Origin: Rhodopseudomonas palustris HaA2
GTDB taxonomy: Bacteria > Pseudomonadota > Alphaproteobacteria > Rhizobiales > Xanthobacteraceae
Direction of reading: 5' to 3'
NCBI RefSeq assembly: GCF_000013365.1
Contig: NC_007778.1
Location: forward strand, 3,782,001 to 3,846,000
Length of the DNA stretch: 64,000 nt
Shown here piece by piece: positions 25,597-36,844 of the stretch. Position numbers and translations under genes: made by a program. Each line of letters starts with the position of its first letter. Position 1 is the first letter of the stretch. The notes beneath the pieces are model-generated. The model had not been told where the DNA came from. It saw only the letters and a program-made list of their open reading frames with translations, and made no database searches.

Positions 25597-26153
25597 CGCT
25601 GCACCGTCGTGGCGTCGGGTTCCGGGTGATTCGGCAGGTGATGTTCCACCGCCTCGCGGGCCTCGTCGGCCAATTCGTAGCCGCCGGACTGGCCGGTGAC
25701 GATCCGCCATCCCATTTCGAGCAGGCGGATGAACAGCGCGGCGAAGCCGATCGGCAGGCAGATGCTGAGGATCCAGCGCTTGACCGGAATGTCTTCGGCC
25801 TCGACGTCGATGATCATCAAGCGGTTGATGTACTCGTAGGAGCCGTAGATCATCAGGCCGGCATAGAGCAGCGCCAGCGCCACCACGATCAGGCCGACGA
25901 CGCGCCGGCCGCCCGCGGGCAGCAGGTTGACGGCCGCGTCGACCCCGATATGGGCCCGGACGCGGACGCAATAGGCGATGCCGATCATCACCAGCCAGGC
26001 GAACAGATAGAAATTCGCCTCCAGCGCCCAGATGAAGCCGGAGTTGAAGCCGTAGCGCAGGACGACCTGCACGAATGTCAAAAGCGTCATCACGCCGAGA
26101 ATCAAGGCGATCAGCGCCTCCTCGATGTGATGGAACATCACCCGCAGCGTCAC
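25593..26153 (-). CDS. dctQ: TRAP transporter small permease (DctQ-type)
   Basis: 186 residues with four predicted spans (LIALILGVMTLLTFVQVVLR; FAWLVMIGIAYCVR; VVGLIVVALALLYAGLMI; LPIGFAALFIRLLE) and the conserved VQVVLRYGFN near the first. The GTG at 26153 is used because GGAGG lies about seven bases upstream; an ATG five codons in is the alternative. The C-terminal tail is Glu/His-rich. It pairs with DctM in the inner membrane. Confidence 0.88.
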   Translation of the reverse strand: MTLRVMFHHIEEALIALILGVMTLLTFVQVVLRYGFNSGFIWALEANFYLFAWLVMIGIAYCVRVRAHIGVDAAVNLLPAGGRRVVGLIVVALALLYAGLMIYGSYEYINRLMIIDVEAEDIPVKRWILSICLPIGFAALFIRLLEMGWRIVTGQSGGYELADEAREAVEHHLPNHPEPDATTVQR

Positions 26154-26179
26154 CGGCTTCCTCCCCCTAGGTCGTCACA

Positions 26180-26209
26180 ACGGCGGCCGCGGGAATCCGC
26201 GACCGCCGT
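26180..26209 (-). promoter_or_regulatory. Intercistronic hairpin between dctP and dctQ
   Basis: ACGGCGG-cc-GCGG, GAAT loop, CCGC-ga-CCGCCGT: an 11-bp stem with one internal loop between the binding-protein and permease genes. Such stems commonly protect the upstream message so that binding protein is made in excess over permeases. There is no T tract. Confidence 0.5.
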
Positions 26210-26238
26210 CGTTCGATCAATCAACTGGTCCTGTTTGC

Positions 26239-27282
<1,044 letters not shown>

Positions 27283-27373
27283 TCATTCGACTACCAGCCG
27301 CACCAATATAGAGAAGCGCTACGAAAGGCTATTGCCCCTTTAGCAGGGGCGCGGCAAAAAGTTGCTGCAACGC

Positions 27374-27402
27374 AAAAGAGGGCGGCGCAATATGCACCGC
27401 CC
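27374..27402 (-). terminator. Intrinsic terminator of leuA
   Basis: GGGCGGCGC (27380-27388) pairs with GCACCGCCC (27394-27402), one G-T pair in RNA, followed on the minus strand by TCTTTT. It lies 31 bases past the leuA stop and separates leuA from dctP. Confidence 0.75.
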
Positions 27403-27432
27403 CCGGCTTCGTGATCGCGTGATGAAGGCGGC

Positions 27433-29007
<1,575 letters not shown>

Positions 29008-29066
29008 GAGAGAATTCCTTTGGTCGGGGCGCCGTCGGGCGCATGAAGGGCTGGCGTTCGTGCGGA

Positions 29067-29240
29067 CCCCTGAGTGCCCAGGCGCAAACGCCCAGACGGC
29101 CCTCAGGGGCAAATAAGCAGAAGCAGCCCGCCAAGCGCGAGGGGGGACGAAAACTCTGCCGAAATCGCCGCAGCCGGAATCGCGTCGGAACCGGCAATCG
29201 CCGTCCCCGCCAACTCCATTCTGCTTCCGCGCTTCGTCAT
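29067..29240 (-). promoter_or_regulatory. Possible leuA leader peptide and attenuator region
   Basis: On the minus strand an ATG at 29240, preceded by GAAGGTG, opens a 45-codon frame (29103-29240) whose last residues are LALGGLLLLICP. The run of four Leu codons (CTG CTT CTG CTT) lies eight bases before its TGA. The stop codon sits in the left arm of a CCCCTGAG/CTCAGGGG hairpin (29067-29109). This is the layout of leader-peptide attenuation by leucine. No strong T tract follows, so the final step may be translational or Rho-dependent. Confidence 0.5.
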
Positions 29241-29501
29241 TCCCTGCACCTTCAGGTCCTTATCGTCGGCGAAAACCCTTGAGAGACGGTTGACGCAAGA
29301 AACCGATGGACCGAACCAGTATCGTTCTAGACGACCTCGACACAGCTTCGCAACGGCAAATTCTGGCTGCAACCGACGATAAAGCGACAGAGACACTGAC
29401 CTACCTTTGGCCTAGCCCTCTTCGCGCGGTAAGCGGTTCCTTCCCGGATTGAAACGCCGTAAGGCTCTTGAGCCGGGAGACGACTGCATTGGAGTACGAC
29501 G

Positions 29502-30563
29502 TTGAACTCGATTGATCTGGCCTCACTGGCCGCCGCCACCCCCACCCTTCGCCACGACTGGACACGCGAACAGGCCGCCGCGATTTACAACCTGCCGTTC
29601 GCCGACCTGATCTTCCGGGCGCAGACCATCCACCGCCAGAGCTTCGACGCCAACGAGGTGCAGTGCAATCAGCTGCTCAACGTCAAGACCGGCGGCTGCG
29701 CCGAGGATTGCGGCTATTGCAGCCAGTCAGCGCATCACGACACCGCCCTGCCCGCCTCCAAGCTGATGGACCCCAAGAAGGTCATCGAAGGCGCCAAGGC
29801 GGCTCGCGACGCAGGTGCCACCCGCTATTGCATGGGCGCGGCGTGGCGATCGCCGAAGGATCGCGACATGGCGCCGGTGATCGAGATGGTGAAGGGCGTC
29901 AAGGCGCTCGGCATGGAAGCCTGCATGACGCTCGGCATGCTGACGGACGATCAGGCGCAGCAACTCGCCGACGCCGGCCTCGATTACTACAACCACAACA
30001 TCGACACCTCCGAGGAGTTCTACTCCTCCGTGGTCAAGTCCCGCAGCTTCGGCGACCGGCTCGACACCCTCGCCACGGTGCAGGACGCCGGCATCAAGGT
30101 GTGCTGCGGCGGCATTCTCGGCCTTGGTGAGAAGCCGACCGACCGCGTCGAGATGCTGCGCACGCTCGCCAACCTGCCGCAGCATCCGGAGAGCGTGCCG
30201 ATCAACATGCTGATCCCGATCGAGGGCACGCCGATCGCCAAGACCGCCAAGCCGGTCGATCCGTTCGAGTTCGTCCGCACCATCGCGCTGGCGCGGATCA
30301 TGATGCCGAAGTCGGACGTGCGGCTGGCCGCCGGCCGCACCGCGATGAGCGACGAGATGCAGTCGCTGTGTTTCCTCGCCGGCGCCAATTCGATCTTCAT
30401 CGGCGACACCCTGCTGACCACGCCGAACCCCGGCGACAGCAAGGACCGCATGCTGTTCGCCCGGCTCGGCATCACCCCGCGCGAGGGTGCCCCGGTCGAG
30501 GCGCACAGCCACGACCACGATCACGATCACCACGACCATCATCACGGCCACAGCCACAGCTGA
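29502..30563 (+). CDS. bioB: Biotin synthase
   Basis: 353 residues. The radical SAM triad is C66, C70 and C73 ([13 protein letters not shown]), and the [2Fe-2S] ligands are in the expected places ([36 protein letters not shown]). It inserts sulfur into dethiobiotin. A TTG start with GGAG seven bases upstream is used. The last ~20 residues are almost only His and Asp ([19 protein letters not shown]), beyond the usual end of the enzyme; this could bind metal or be a repeat expansion. It is divergent from leuA; no other bio gene is near. Confidence 0.93.
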   Translation: MNSIDLASLAAATPTLRHDWTREQAAAIYNLPFADLIFRAQTIHRQSFDANEVQCNQLLNVKTGGCAEDCGYCSQSAHHDTALPASKLMDPKKVIEGAKAARDAGATRYCMGAAWRSPKDRDMAPVIEMVKGVKALGMEACMTLGMLTDDQAQQLADAGLDYYNHNIDTSEEFYSSVVKSRSFGDRLDTLATVQDAGIKVCCGGILGLGEKPTDRVEMLRTLANLPQHPESVPINMLIPIEGTPIAKTAKPVDPFEFVRTIALARIMMPKSDVRLAAGRTAMSDEMQSLCFLAGANSIFIGDTLLTTPNPGDSKDRMLFARLGITPREGAPVEAHSHDHDHDHHDHHHGHSHS

Positions 30564-30583
30564 GGCCCGGACCCACAAAGGTC

Positions 30584-30673
30584 GTCATGGCCGGGCTTCG
30601 TCCCGGCCATCCACGGACGCGAGCACTGAGCCTATGGCAAGACGTGGATGGCCGGGACAAGCCCGGCCATGAC
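30584..30673. repeat. Palindromic intergenic repeat, GGCCGGG-arm type
   Basis: Long inverted repeat: the left arm starts GTCATGGCCGGGCTTCGTCC and the right arm ends AGCCCGGCCATGAC, enclosing the loop GCGAGCACTGAGCC (30619-30632). The type is common between genes in Rhodopseudomonas and Bradyrhizobium. It lies just after bioB. Confidence 0.75.
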
Positions 30674-30719
30674 GGAGCCAAGTGCTACTTCGCGTCTCAA
30701 CGACGCCTGCCCTCTCCCC

Positions 30720-30800
30720 GTCATTGCGAGGAGCGCAGCGACGAAGCAATCCAGCGCCGAGCACTGTGCCTCTGGATTGCTTCGCTTCGCTCGCAATGAC
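30720..30800. repeat. Palindromic intergenic repeat, GTCATTGCGAG-arm type
   Basis: The left arm begins GTCATTGCGAGGAGCGCAGC and contains GAAGCAATCCAG; the right arm CTGGATTGCTTCG...CTCGCAATGAC is its complement. The loop GCCGAGCACTGTGCC is a near copy of the loop in the repeat at 30584. Confidence 0.75.
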
Positions 30801-30812
30801 GGAGAGTTTTGC

Positions 30813-31529
30813 TCAATCCTCGCCGTCGAGCAGCATGGTGAGATAGGCGGTGACGAAGCGCGGCATCGTCGGCAGAAAATCCGCCTCCGACCGCACCAGA
30901 TGCACCCGGCTGAACTCCGGCAACGCGTCGCGCGCCAGATGCGCCTCGATCCGGCCCTGCAGCGCCTCGGCCGGCAGATAGACATCCAGCAGGCGCAGCA
31001 TCGCGACGTAGGGGCCGGCCTCGACGCAGTGCCAATGATCGGCCGCGCGATAATCCGAGCGCCGCAGCCCGGTCTCCTCCTCGACCTCGCGCGCGACGCT
31101 GGCGGGAATATCGAGACGCTTGCCGCGGACATCGGACGGGTCGGGCGTGCCGCCGGCGAAATACACCTTGCCGGCATTGGCGGTGTGGGCGCCCATCTCG
31201 CCGAGCACGATGGCGCCGTCGCTCGAGCGGATCACCCCCATCCCGAAGCCGTTGAACACCGACAGATCGGGAAACTCCCATTCGCGCCAGCACAGGAAGC
31301 TGGCGAAGTCGGTCTCGAAATAGTCGGCGCTGAAGCGGCCGCCTTCGAAGCGCGGTCGACGCCCCATCAGCACGCGGCCGTTCCACAGCTTCGGCTGCTC
31401 GAGCTGCCGCGCCGCGAAATAGCCATCGATCTTCGTCCGGTGCGTTTGTGCGAACGGCCACACATGGTCGTCGACCCACAGGTCGAGTTGCGTCACACGA
31501 TGGATCGTGACCGGCGCGGACGCGCTCAT
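30813..31529 (-). CDS. Nudix hydrolase
   Basis: 238 residues. The Nudix box is present: GGTPDP...DIPASVAREVEEETGL, matching G-x5-E-x7-REUxEExGU apart from a lengthened first part. The first ~100 residues form an extra domain that probably sets specificity. It hydrolyses a nucleoside diphosphate derivative; the substrate is unknown. The start is 10 bases after the ABC binding-protein stop, so it is probably the last gene of that operon. Confidence 0.78.
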   Translation of the reverse strand: MSASAPVTIHRVTQLDLWVDDHVWPFAQTHRTKIDGYFAARQLEQPKLWNGRVLMGRRPRFEGGRFSADYFETDFASFLCWREWEFPDLSVFNGFGMGVIRSSDGAIVLGEMGAHTANAGKVYFAGGTPDPSDVRGKRLDIPASVAREVEEETGLRRSDYRAADHWHCVEAGPYVAMLRLLDVYLPAEALQGRIEAHLARDALPEFSRVHLVRSEADFLPTMPRFVTAYLTMLLDGED

Positions 31530-31539
31530 GGGGACGCCG

Positions 31540-32565
31540 CTACTTCGCCGCGCCCGACGTCTTCGCCGCCTGCTCGACGAAGGCGTTGGTGTAGGTCCTG
31601 GTGACGTCGATATTGGCTTTCGCCACATCCGGCGAGCTGGTGCTGAACACCGCCAGAACCGCCTCCGCGCCCTTCGGGTCCATCAGCCCGGTGGTCGAAT
31701 ACATCGGGATCGTATTCTTCAGCGCGGCGACATATTGCGCCTTGTCCTTGCCGACGATGTTCGGCGGCATCTTGTCGGCGATCTCCTCGGCCGAATGCGC
31801 GTGGATCCAGCTCAGCGTGTTCAGGATGGCGTTGGTCAGGCCCTGCGCCTCCTTCGGATGCGCCTTGATCCAGGCCACCGTCGAATACAGCGCGCCGCCC
31901 GGATAGTCGCCGCCGAACACTTCGCGGGTGTCGTGTTCGGTGCGCGTGTCGCTGAGGATGCGCAGATCGGCGTGCGCCGCCTGCAGGATCGTCACCGCCG
32001 GATCGAGCATCACCGCGGCCTCGATCTGGCCCTGCTGCATCGCCGCCACCGCGGTGGCGCCGAGGCCGACGCCGATCACCGCCACGTCGTTCGGATCGAC
32101 GCCGTTCTTCTTCAGGAGATATTTCAGGAAGAAATCGGTCGACGAGCCCGGCGCGCTGACGCCGACCTTCTTGCCGGCGAGGTCCTTGACCGATGCGATC
32201 TTCGCGGTATGCCCCGGCGACACCACCAGGACCAGCCCGGGATAGCGGTCGTAGACCACGAAGGACTGCATCTCCTGCTTCTTGGCGGCGAGATTGACGG
32301 TGTGGTCGAAATAGCCGGAGACGACGTCGGCACTGCCGCCGAGCACCGCCTTCAGCGCATCGGAACCGCCCTTGAGATCGACCAGTTCGACGCTGAGCCC
32401 CGCCTTGTCGTATTCGCCGAGTTGCTTGGCCAGCACCGTCGGCAGGTAGCACAGACACGCCCCGCCGCCGATCGCGATCGTCACCTTGCTCTGCGCGGTC
32501 GCGAAGGTGGTGGTCAGCAGCAGCGCCGACAGCACCGCGGCGATCTTGGCGAATATCGTTTTCAT
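31540..32565 (-). CDS. ABC transporter substrate-binding protein (NitT/TauT family)
   Basis: 341 residues with a signal peptide (VLSALLLTTTFATAQ) and the NMT1/SsuA-like fold: VTIAIGGGACLCYLPTVLAK, then LVDLKGGSDALKAVLGGSAD and GKKVGVSAPGSSTDFF, as in binding proteins for nitrate, sulfonates, taurine or thiamine precursors. The unusual CLCY near the start gives two cysteines in the ligand cleft. It is part of an operon with permease and ATPase upstream. Ligand unknown. Confidence 0.85.
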   Translation of the reverse strand: MKTIFAKIAAVLSALLLTTTFATAQSKVTIAIGGGACLCYLPTVLAKQLGEYDKAGLSVELVDLKGGSDALKAVLGGSADVVSGYFDHTVNLAAKKQEMQSFVVYDRYPGLVLVVSPGHTAKIASVKDLAGKKVGVSAPGSSTDFFLKYLLKKNGVDPNDVAVIGVGLGATAVAAMQQGQIEAAVMLDPAVTILQAAHADLRILSDTRTEHDTREVFGGDYPGGALYSTVAWIKAHPKEAQGLTNAILNTLSWIHAHSAEEIADKMPPNIVGKDKAQYVAALKNTIPMYSTTGLMDPKGAEAVLAVFSTSSPDVAKANIDVTRTYTNAFVEQAAKTSGAAK

Positions 32566-32617
32566 GCGTTTCTCCCGGGACGAGGCGGCGCAGGATAGGC
32601 GAAAGCCGCCGAGGACT

Positions 32618-33415
32618 CTAGTCGGTCTGCTGGACGGCCCCGCCCGGCTGCGGCCGCCACACCAGCAGCCGCTTCTCCACCATACTGACCGCAAGATCGA
32701 TCAGGATCACGAACACCGACAGCACGAACATGCCGGCGAACACGCCGGCCACATCGAAGCTGCCTTCGGCCTGCTGGATCAGATAGCCGAGCCCGGCCGC
32801 GGCGCCGAGATATTCGCCGACCACCGCGCCGACCACCGCGAAGCCGACCGCGGTGTGCAGCGACGAGAACATCCACGACAGCGCCGAGGGCCAGAACACG
32901 TGCCGCATCATCTGCCGCTCGCTCATCCCGAGCATCCGCGCATTGTCGACCAGCGTCGCGCTGGTCTCCTTGACGCCCTGATAGACGTTGAAGAACACCA
33001 CGAAGAAAACCAGCGTCACGCCGAGCGCGACCTTCGACCAGATCCCGAGCCCGAGCCACAGCGTGAAGATCGGCGCCAGCACCACGCGCGGCAGTGCGTT
33101 GAACATCTTCACATAGGGATCGAACACCGCGGCGACCCGCGGCTGCCGCGCGAACCAGAACCCGACCAGCACGCCCGCCACGGAGCCGATCACGAACGCC
33201 AGCAGCGATTCCCACAGCGTGATCAGCAGATGCTTCCAGATCATGCCGGAGGCGAACCAGGCATAGACTTGCGCGGCGACATCGACCGGATTGGAAAAGA
33301 AGAACGGCGGCAGCAGCAATTTGCCGGCGATCGGCACCGTGGTGAGCACCTGCCACACCGCCAACGCGACGACGGCGACGAGAAGCTGCAACGACACAAG
33401 TTTCAGCCGCGACAT
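32618..33415 (-). CDS. ABC transporter permease (NitT/TauT family)
   Basis: 265 residues, about six spans, and the ATPase-contact loop EYLGAAAGLGYLIQQAE with the EAA-type Gly pattern. It begins MSRLKLVSLQLLVAVVALAV. It forms the channel for the binding protein at 31540 and the ATPase at 33579. A palindromic repeat of about 100 bp separates it from the ATPase gene. Confidence 0.87.
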   Translation of the reverse strand: MSRLKLVSLQLLVAVVALAVWQVLTTVPIAGKLLLPPFFFSNPVDVAAQVYAWFASGMIWKHLLITLWESLLAFVIGSVAGVLVGFWFARQPRVAAVFDPYVKMFNALPRVVLAPIFTLWLGLGIWSKVALGVTLVFFVVFFNVYQGVKETSATLVDNARMLGMSERQMMRHVFWPSALSWMFSSLHTAVGFAVVGAVVGEYLGAAAGLGYLIQQAEGSFDVAGVFAGMFVLSVFVILIDLAVSMVEKRLLVWRPQPGGAVQQTD

Positions 33416-33429
33416 AGCGAGGCTCCCGC

Positions 33430-33531
33430 GTCCTCCCCTCCCCCTTGCGGGGAGGGGTCGGGGGTGGGGGGCCGCGAGCACTGAGCCCGTGGCCACCCCC
33501 CACCCCAACCCTCCCCCGCAAGGGGGGAGGG
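33430..33531. repeat. Palindromic repeat inside the ABC operon, CCCTCCCCC-arm type
   Basis: C-rich and G-rich arms (CTCCCCCTTGCGGGGAGGGG ... CCCTCCCCCGCAAGGGGGGA) enclose a 14-bp loop core GCGAGCACTGAGCC at 33474-33487, identical to that at 30619. It sits between the ATPase and permease genes and could reduce expression downstream. Confidence 0.7.
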
Positions 33532-33578
33532 AGTTCGCCGTGCAAGGATTGAGTCAGCGGCCTTCACGAACACTCCCA

Positions 33579-34385
33579 TCACGCCACCGCCCCGTAAGCC
33601 TTCATCACCTGCTCGCGCAGCACGCCCCAGATCTCGCGGTGCAGCGCGTGAAACTCGTGCGTCAGCCTGATCTCGAAGATGTCGCGCGGGCGCGGCAGCG
33701 CGACGCGCCAGTCGCCGATGATGCGCGACGACGGCCCCGACGACATGATCACCACGCGATCGGCCAGCGCGATCGCTTCTTCGAGATCATGGGTGACGAA
33801 CAGCACCGCCTTGCGATGCGCGCTCCAGAGCTGCAGCAACAGATTGCCCATGATCTGCCGGGTCTGCGCGTCGAGCGGCCCGAACGGCTCGTCCATCAGC
33901 AGGATTTTTGGATCGCGGATCAGCACCTGGGCCAGGCCGACGCGCTTGCGCTGCCCGCCCGACAGCATGTGCGGATAGCGGCCGGCGAAGGCGCCGAGCC
34001 CGACCGTGTCGAGCCAGCCCTGGGCGCGCGTTAGCGCCTCGGCGCGCGGCGTGCCGGCGACGTCGAGGCCGATCGCGACATTGTCGATCGCGGTCTTCCA
34101 CGGAAACAGCGCGTCGGCCTGGAACAGATAGCCGGCATCCCGATTGAGCCCGGCGAGCGGCGCGCCGAAGATCCGCGCCTGCCCCGCCACCGGCTGCAGC
34201 AGCCCGGCCGCGACGTTGAGCAGCGTGGACTTGCCGCATCCCGTCGGCCCGACGATCGCGACGAACTCGCCGTCGGCGACGTCGAGCGACGCGTTCTCGA
34301 CCGCGGTGTAGACGCGGCCGTCGGCGAGGCGGAACGCCACCGTCGCGTCCCGCAACGCGATTGCCGTCGATGCCTGTCCGCTCAC
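33579..34385 (-). CDS. ABC transporter ATP-binding protein (NitT/TauT family)
   Basis: 268 residues from the GTG at 34385 (GGAGGA seven bases upstream). Walker A GPTGCGKST, signature LSGGQRKRV, Walker B ILLMDEPFG, H-loop VTHDLEEA. The C-terminal region holds PRPRDIFEIRLTHEFHALHR, found in nitrate/taurine-type ATPases. It energises uptake with the next two genes. The frame stays open to 34472, but the extra N-terminus is unlike the family. Confidence 0.9.
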   Translation of the reverse strand: MSGQASTAIALRDATVAFRLADGRVYTAVENASLDVADGEFVAIVGPTGCGKSTLLNVAAGLLQPVAGQARIFGAPLAGLNRDAGYLFQADALFPWKTAIDNVAIGLDVAGTPRAEALTRAQGWLDTVGLGAFAGRYPHMLSGGQRKRVGLAQVLIRDPKILLMDEPFGPLDAQTRQIMGNLLLQLWSAHRKAVLFVTHDLEEAIALADRVVIMSSGPSSRIIGDWRVALPRPRDIFEIRLTHEFHALHREIWGVLREQVMKAYGAVA

Positions 34386-34482
34386 GCCTCGTCCTCCGAT
34401 TCCGCGCGGACCATTCAACGCCGCGCGGCAAACTGCAAGTGCGGCTTGCGCTTCGCGCGGCAAGCCGGTCATCTAGGCGGCC

Positions 34483-35277
34483 ATGACGCGCGAACCCCCG
34501 CCGATGATCGCCTATGACCGCGTCGACAAGAGCTTCGACGGCGGCCGCATCAAGGCGGTCGACGGCGTCTCGCTGTCCGTCATGCGCGGCGAACTGCTCG
34601 CCATCGTCGGCGGCTCCGGGTCCGGCAAGACCACGCTGCTGCGCCTCGCCAATCGCCTGATCGACGCCGACGCGGGCACAGTCCGGATCGAGGGCGAGGA
34701 CGTGCGAACGGCCGACCCGATCGCGCTGCGCCGGCGCATCGGCATCGTGTTCCAGGCCGGCGCGCTGTTCCCGCATCTGTCCGTCGCCGACAATATCGGC
34801 ATCACGCCGAAGTTGCTCGGCTGGCCGCACGACAGGATCGCCGCGCGCGTCGACGAGTTGCTCGACCTGGTGCGGCTCGACCGCGCGCAGCACCGCGACC
34901 GCTTTCCGCACGAACTCTCCGGCGGCCAGCGCCAGCGCGTCGGCGTCGCCCGCGCGCTCGCCGCCGGACCGAATATCGTCTTGATGGACGAGCCGTTCGG
35001 CGCGCTGGATCCTTTGACCCGCGACGCGCTCGGCGAGGATTTTCGCGCGCTGCACGACCGGCTCGGGCTCACCACCGTGCTGATCACCCACGACATCACC
35101 GAGGCGCTCTTGCTCGCCGACCGCATCGCGGTGATGCGCGCCGGCCGATTGCTGGCGCTTGGCCGCGCCGCGGAGCTGGCGCACAGCACCGAGCCCTATG
35201 TCACCGAACTCCTGCAGACGCCGCGCAGGCAGGCTCTCAGGCTCTCTGCGCTGCTGCCACAGGACGGCGCGGTATGA
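34483..35277 (+). CDS. Osmoprotectant-type ABC transporter ATPase
   Basis: 264 residues. Walker A GGSGSGKTT, signature LSGGQRQRV, Walker B IVLMDEPFGALDP, H-loop ITHDITEA. The FQAGALFPHLSV stretch is typical of the glycine betaine/choline (OpuC, ProV) branch. Its TGA overlaps the ATG of the permease fusion (ATGA at 35274). It is divergent from the NitT/TauT operon, with a short shared control region. Confidence 0.88.
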   Translation: MTREPPPMIAYDRVDKSFDGGRIKAVDGVSLSVMRGELLAIVGGSGSGKTTLLRLANRLIDADAGTVRIEGEDVRTADPIALRRRIGIVFQAGALFPHLSVADNIGITPKLLGWPHDRIAARVDELLDLVRLDRAQHRDRFPHELSGGQRQRVGVARALAAGPNIVLMDEPFGALDPLTRDALGEDFRALHDRLGLTTVLITHDITEALLLADRIAVMRAGRLLALGRAAELAHSTEPYVTELLQTPRRQALRLSALLPQDGAV

Positions 35278-36833
35278 GCCTGTTCGGCGATCCGCGCTGG
35301 AACGAGGCGCTGGCCAATCTGCCGGACACGCTCGGCGCGCATGTCCGCGTCAGCCTCGCCGCGCTGGCGCTCGGCCTCGTCGTCAGCCTGCCGCTGGCGA
35401 TTGTTGCGCGACGCCGCCCGATCCTGCGCGGCGCCCTGCTCGGCTTCGCCGGCATCGTCCAGACCATCCCCGGCCTCGCTCTACTGGCGCTGTTCTATCC
35501 GCTGCTGCTGGCGCTGGCGGCGTTGAGTCTCCGCGCCTTCGGCGTCGGCTTCTCGGCGTTCGGCTTCCTGCCCGCGGTGCTGGCGCTGGCGCTGTATGCG
35601 ATGCTGCCGGTGCTGCGCAACACCATCACCGGGCTCGACGGCGTCGATCCGGCGCTCGTCGAGGCGGCGCAGGGCGTCGGCATGACGCCGCGGCAGGTGT
35701 TGACGATGGTCGAGGTACCGCTGGCGCTGCCGGTGATCATGGCCGGCATTCGCACAGCCGCCGTATGGGTGATCGGCACCGCGACGCTGTCCACGCCCAT
35801 TGGCCAGACCAGCCTCGGCAACTACATCTTCGCCGGGCTGCAGACGCAGAACTGGGTGCTGGTGCTGTTCGGCTGCGCCGCCGCCGCAGTGCTGGCGCTC
35901 GCGGTCGATCAACTGCTGGCGCTGATCGAGAGCGGCCTGCGGCTGCGCAGCCGCGTCCGCACCGCGCTCGGCGGCCTTGGCCTCGCCGCGCTGCTGATCG
36001 CGACACTGGCGCCGTCGCTGGCCGGCACGCGATCGACCTACTTCGTCGGCGCCAAGACCTTCACCGAGCAATATGTGCTCGCGGCCCTTCTCCAGCAGCG
36101 GCTCGACGCCGCCGGGCTGTCGGCCACGACGCGCGCCGGCCTCGGCTCCAGCGTGATCTACGACGCGCTGAGGAGCGGCGACATCGACGCCTATGTCGAC
36201 TACTCCGGCACGCTGTGGGCCAATCAGTTCAAGCACCCCGGCATCGCCGCGCGCGACCAGGTGCTGGCCGATCTGAAGCAGGATCTCGCCAAGGACGGCG
36301 TCACCCTGCTCGGCGACCTCGGCTTCGCCAACGCCTATGCGCTGGCGATGCCGCGCGCCAGGGCCGAGGCGCTCGGTATCCGCTCGATCGCCGATCTCGC
36401 CGCGCGCGCGCCGGCGATGACGATCGCCGGCGACTACGAGTTCTTCTCCCGCCCGGAATGGGCCAATCTGCGCCGCACCTATGGGCTCACTTTCAAGGCC
36501 GAACGGCAGATGCAGCCCGACTTCATGTACGCGGCCGTCGCCACCGGCGAGGTCGATCTGATCGCCGGCTATACCTCGGACGGGCTGATCGCCAAATACG
36601 ATCTCGTCGTGCTGGACGATCCCAAGCAGGCGATCCCGCCTTACGACGCGGTGCTGCTGATCTCACCAAAGCGCGCCGGCGACGCGAAGCTACGCGATGC
36701 GCTGACGCCGCTGGTCGGCCGCATCGATATCGGCGCGATGCGCGCCGCCAATCTGCGCGCCGCCTCGGGCGGCGGCGACGGCACGCCCGACGCGGTGGCG
36801 CGGGCGCTGTGGGACGGCATCAAGGCGCGCTGA
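35274..36833 (+). CDS. ABC permease fused to an OpuAC-type substrate-binding domain
   Basis: 519 residues. The first ~240 are a betaine-type permease with six spans (LPAVLALALYAMLPVLRNTI; GVDPALVEAAQGVGMTPRQV). After a span near 240 comes a binding domain (VGAKTFTEQYVLAALLQQRL; GDIDAYVDYSGTLW; ATGEVDLIAGYTSDG) that ends the protein. Such fusions occur in choline/betaine importers and in EgtU-type ergothioneine importers. Ligand residues cannot be assigned by eye, so the substrate is open. With the upstream ATPase it is a complete two-gene importer. Confidence 0.85.
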   Translation: MSLFGDPRWNEALANLPDTLGAHVRVSLAALALGLVVSLPLAIVARRRPILRGALLGFAGIVQTIPGLALLALFYPLLLALAALSLRAFGVGFSAFGFLPAVLALALYAMLPVLRNTITGLDGVDPALVEAAQGVGMTPRQVLTMVEVPLALPVIMAGIRTAAVWVIGTATLSTPIGQTSLGNYIFAGLQTQNWVLVLFGCAAAAVLALAVDQLLALIESGLRLRSRVRTALGGLGLAALLIATLAPSLAGTRSTYFVGAKTFTEQYVLAALLQQRLDAAGLSATTRAGLGSSVIYDALRSGDIDAYVDYSGTLWANQFKHPGIAARDQVLADLKQDLAKDGVTLLGDLGFANAYALAMPRARAEALGIRSIADLAARAPAMTIAGDYEFFSRPEWANLRRTYGLTFKAERQMQPDFMYAAVATGEVDLIAGYTSDGLIAKYDLVVLDDPKQAIPPYDAVLLISPKRAGDAKLRDALTPLVGRIDIGAMRAANLRAASGGGDGTPDAVARALWDGIKAR

Positions 36834-36844
36834 TCGCCGCGCGC

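Noticed and set aside
24529-25629. + strand frame rich in Asp, His, Arg and Gln across dctM
   Set aside because: Antisense shadow of a membrane protein gene.
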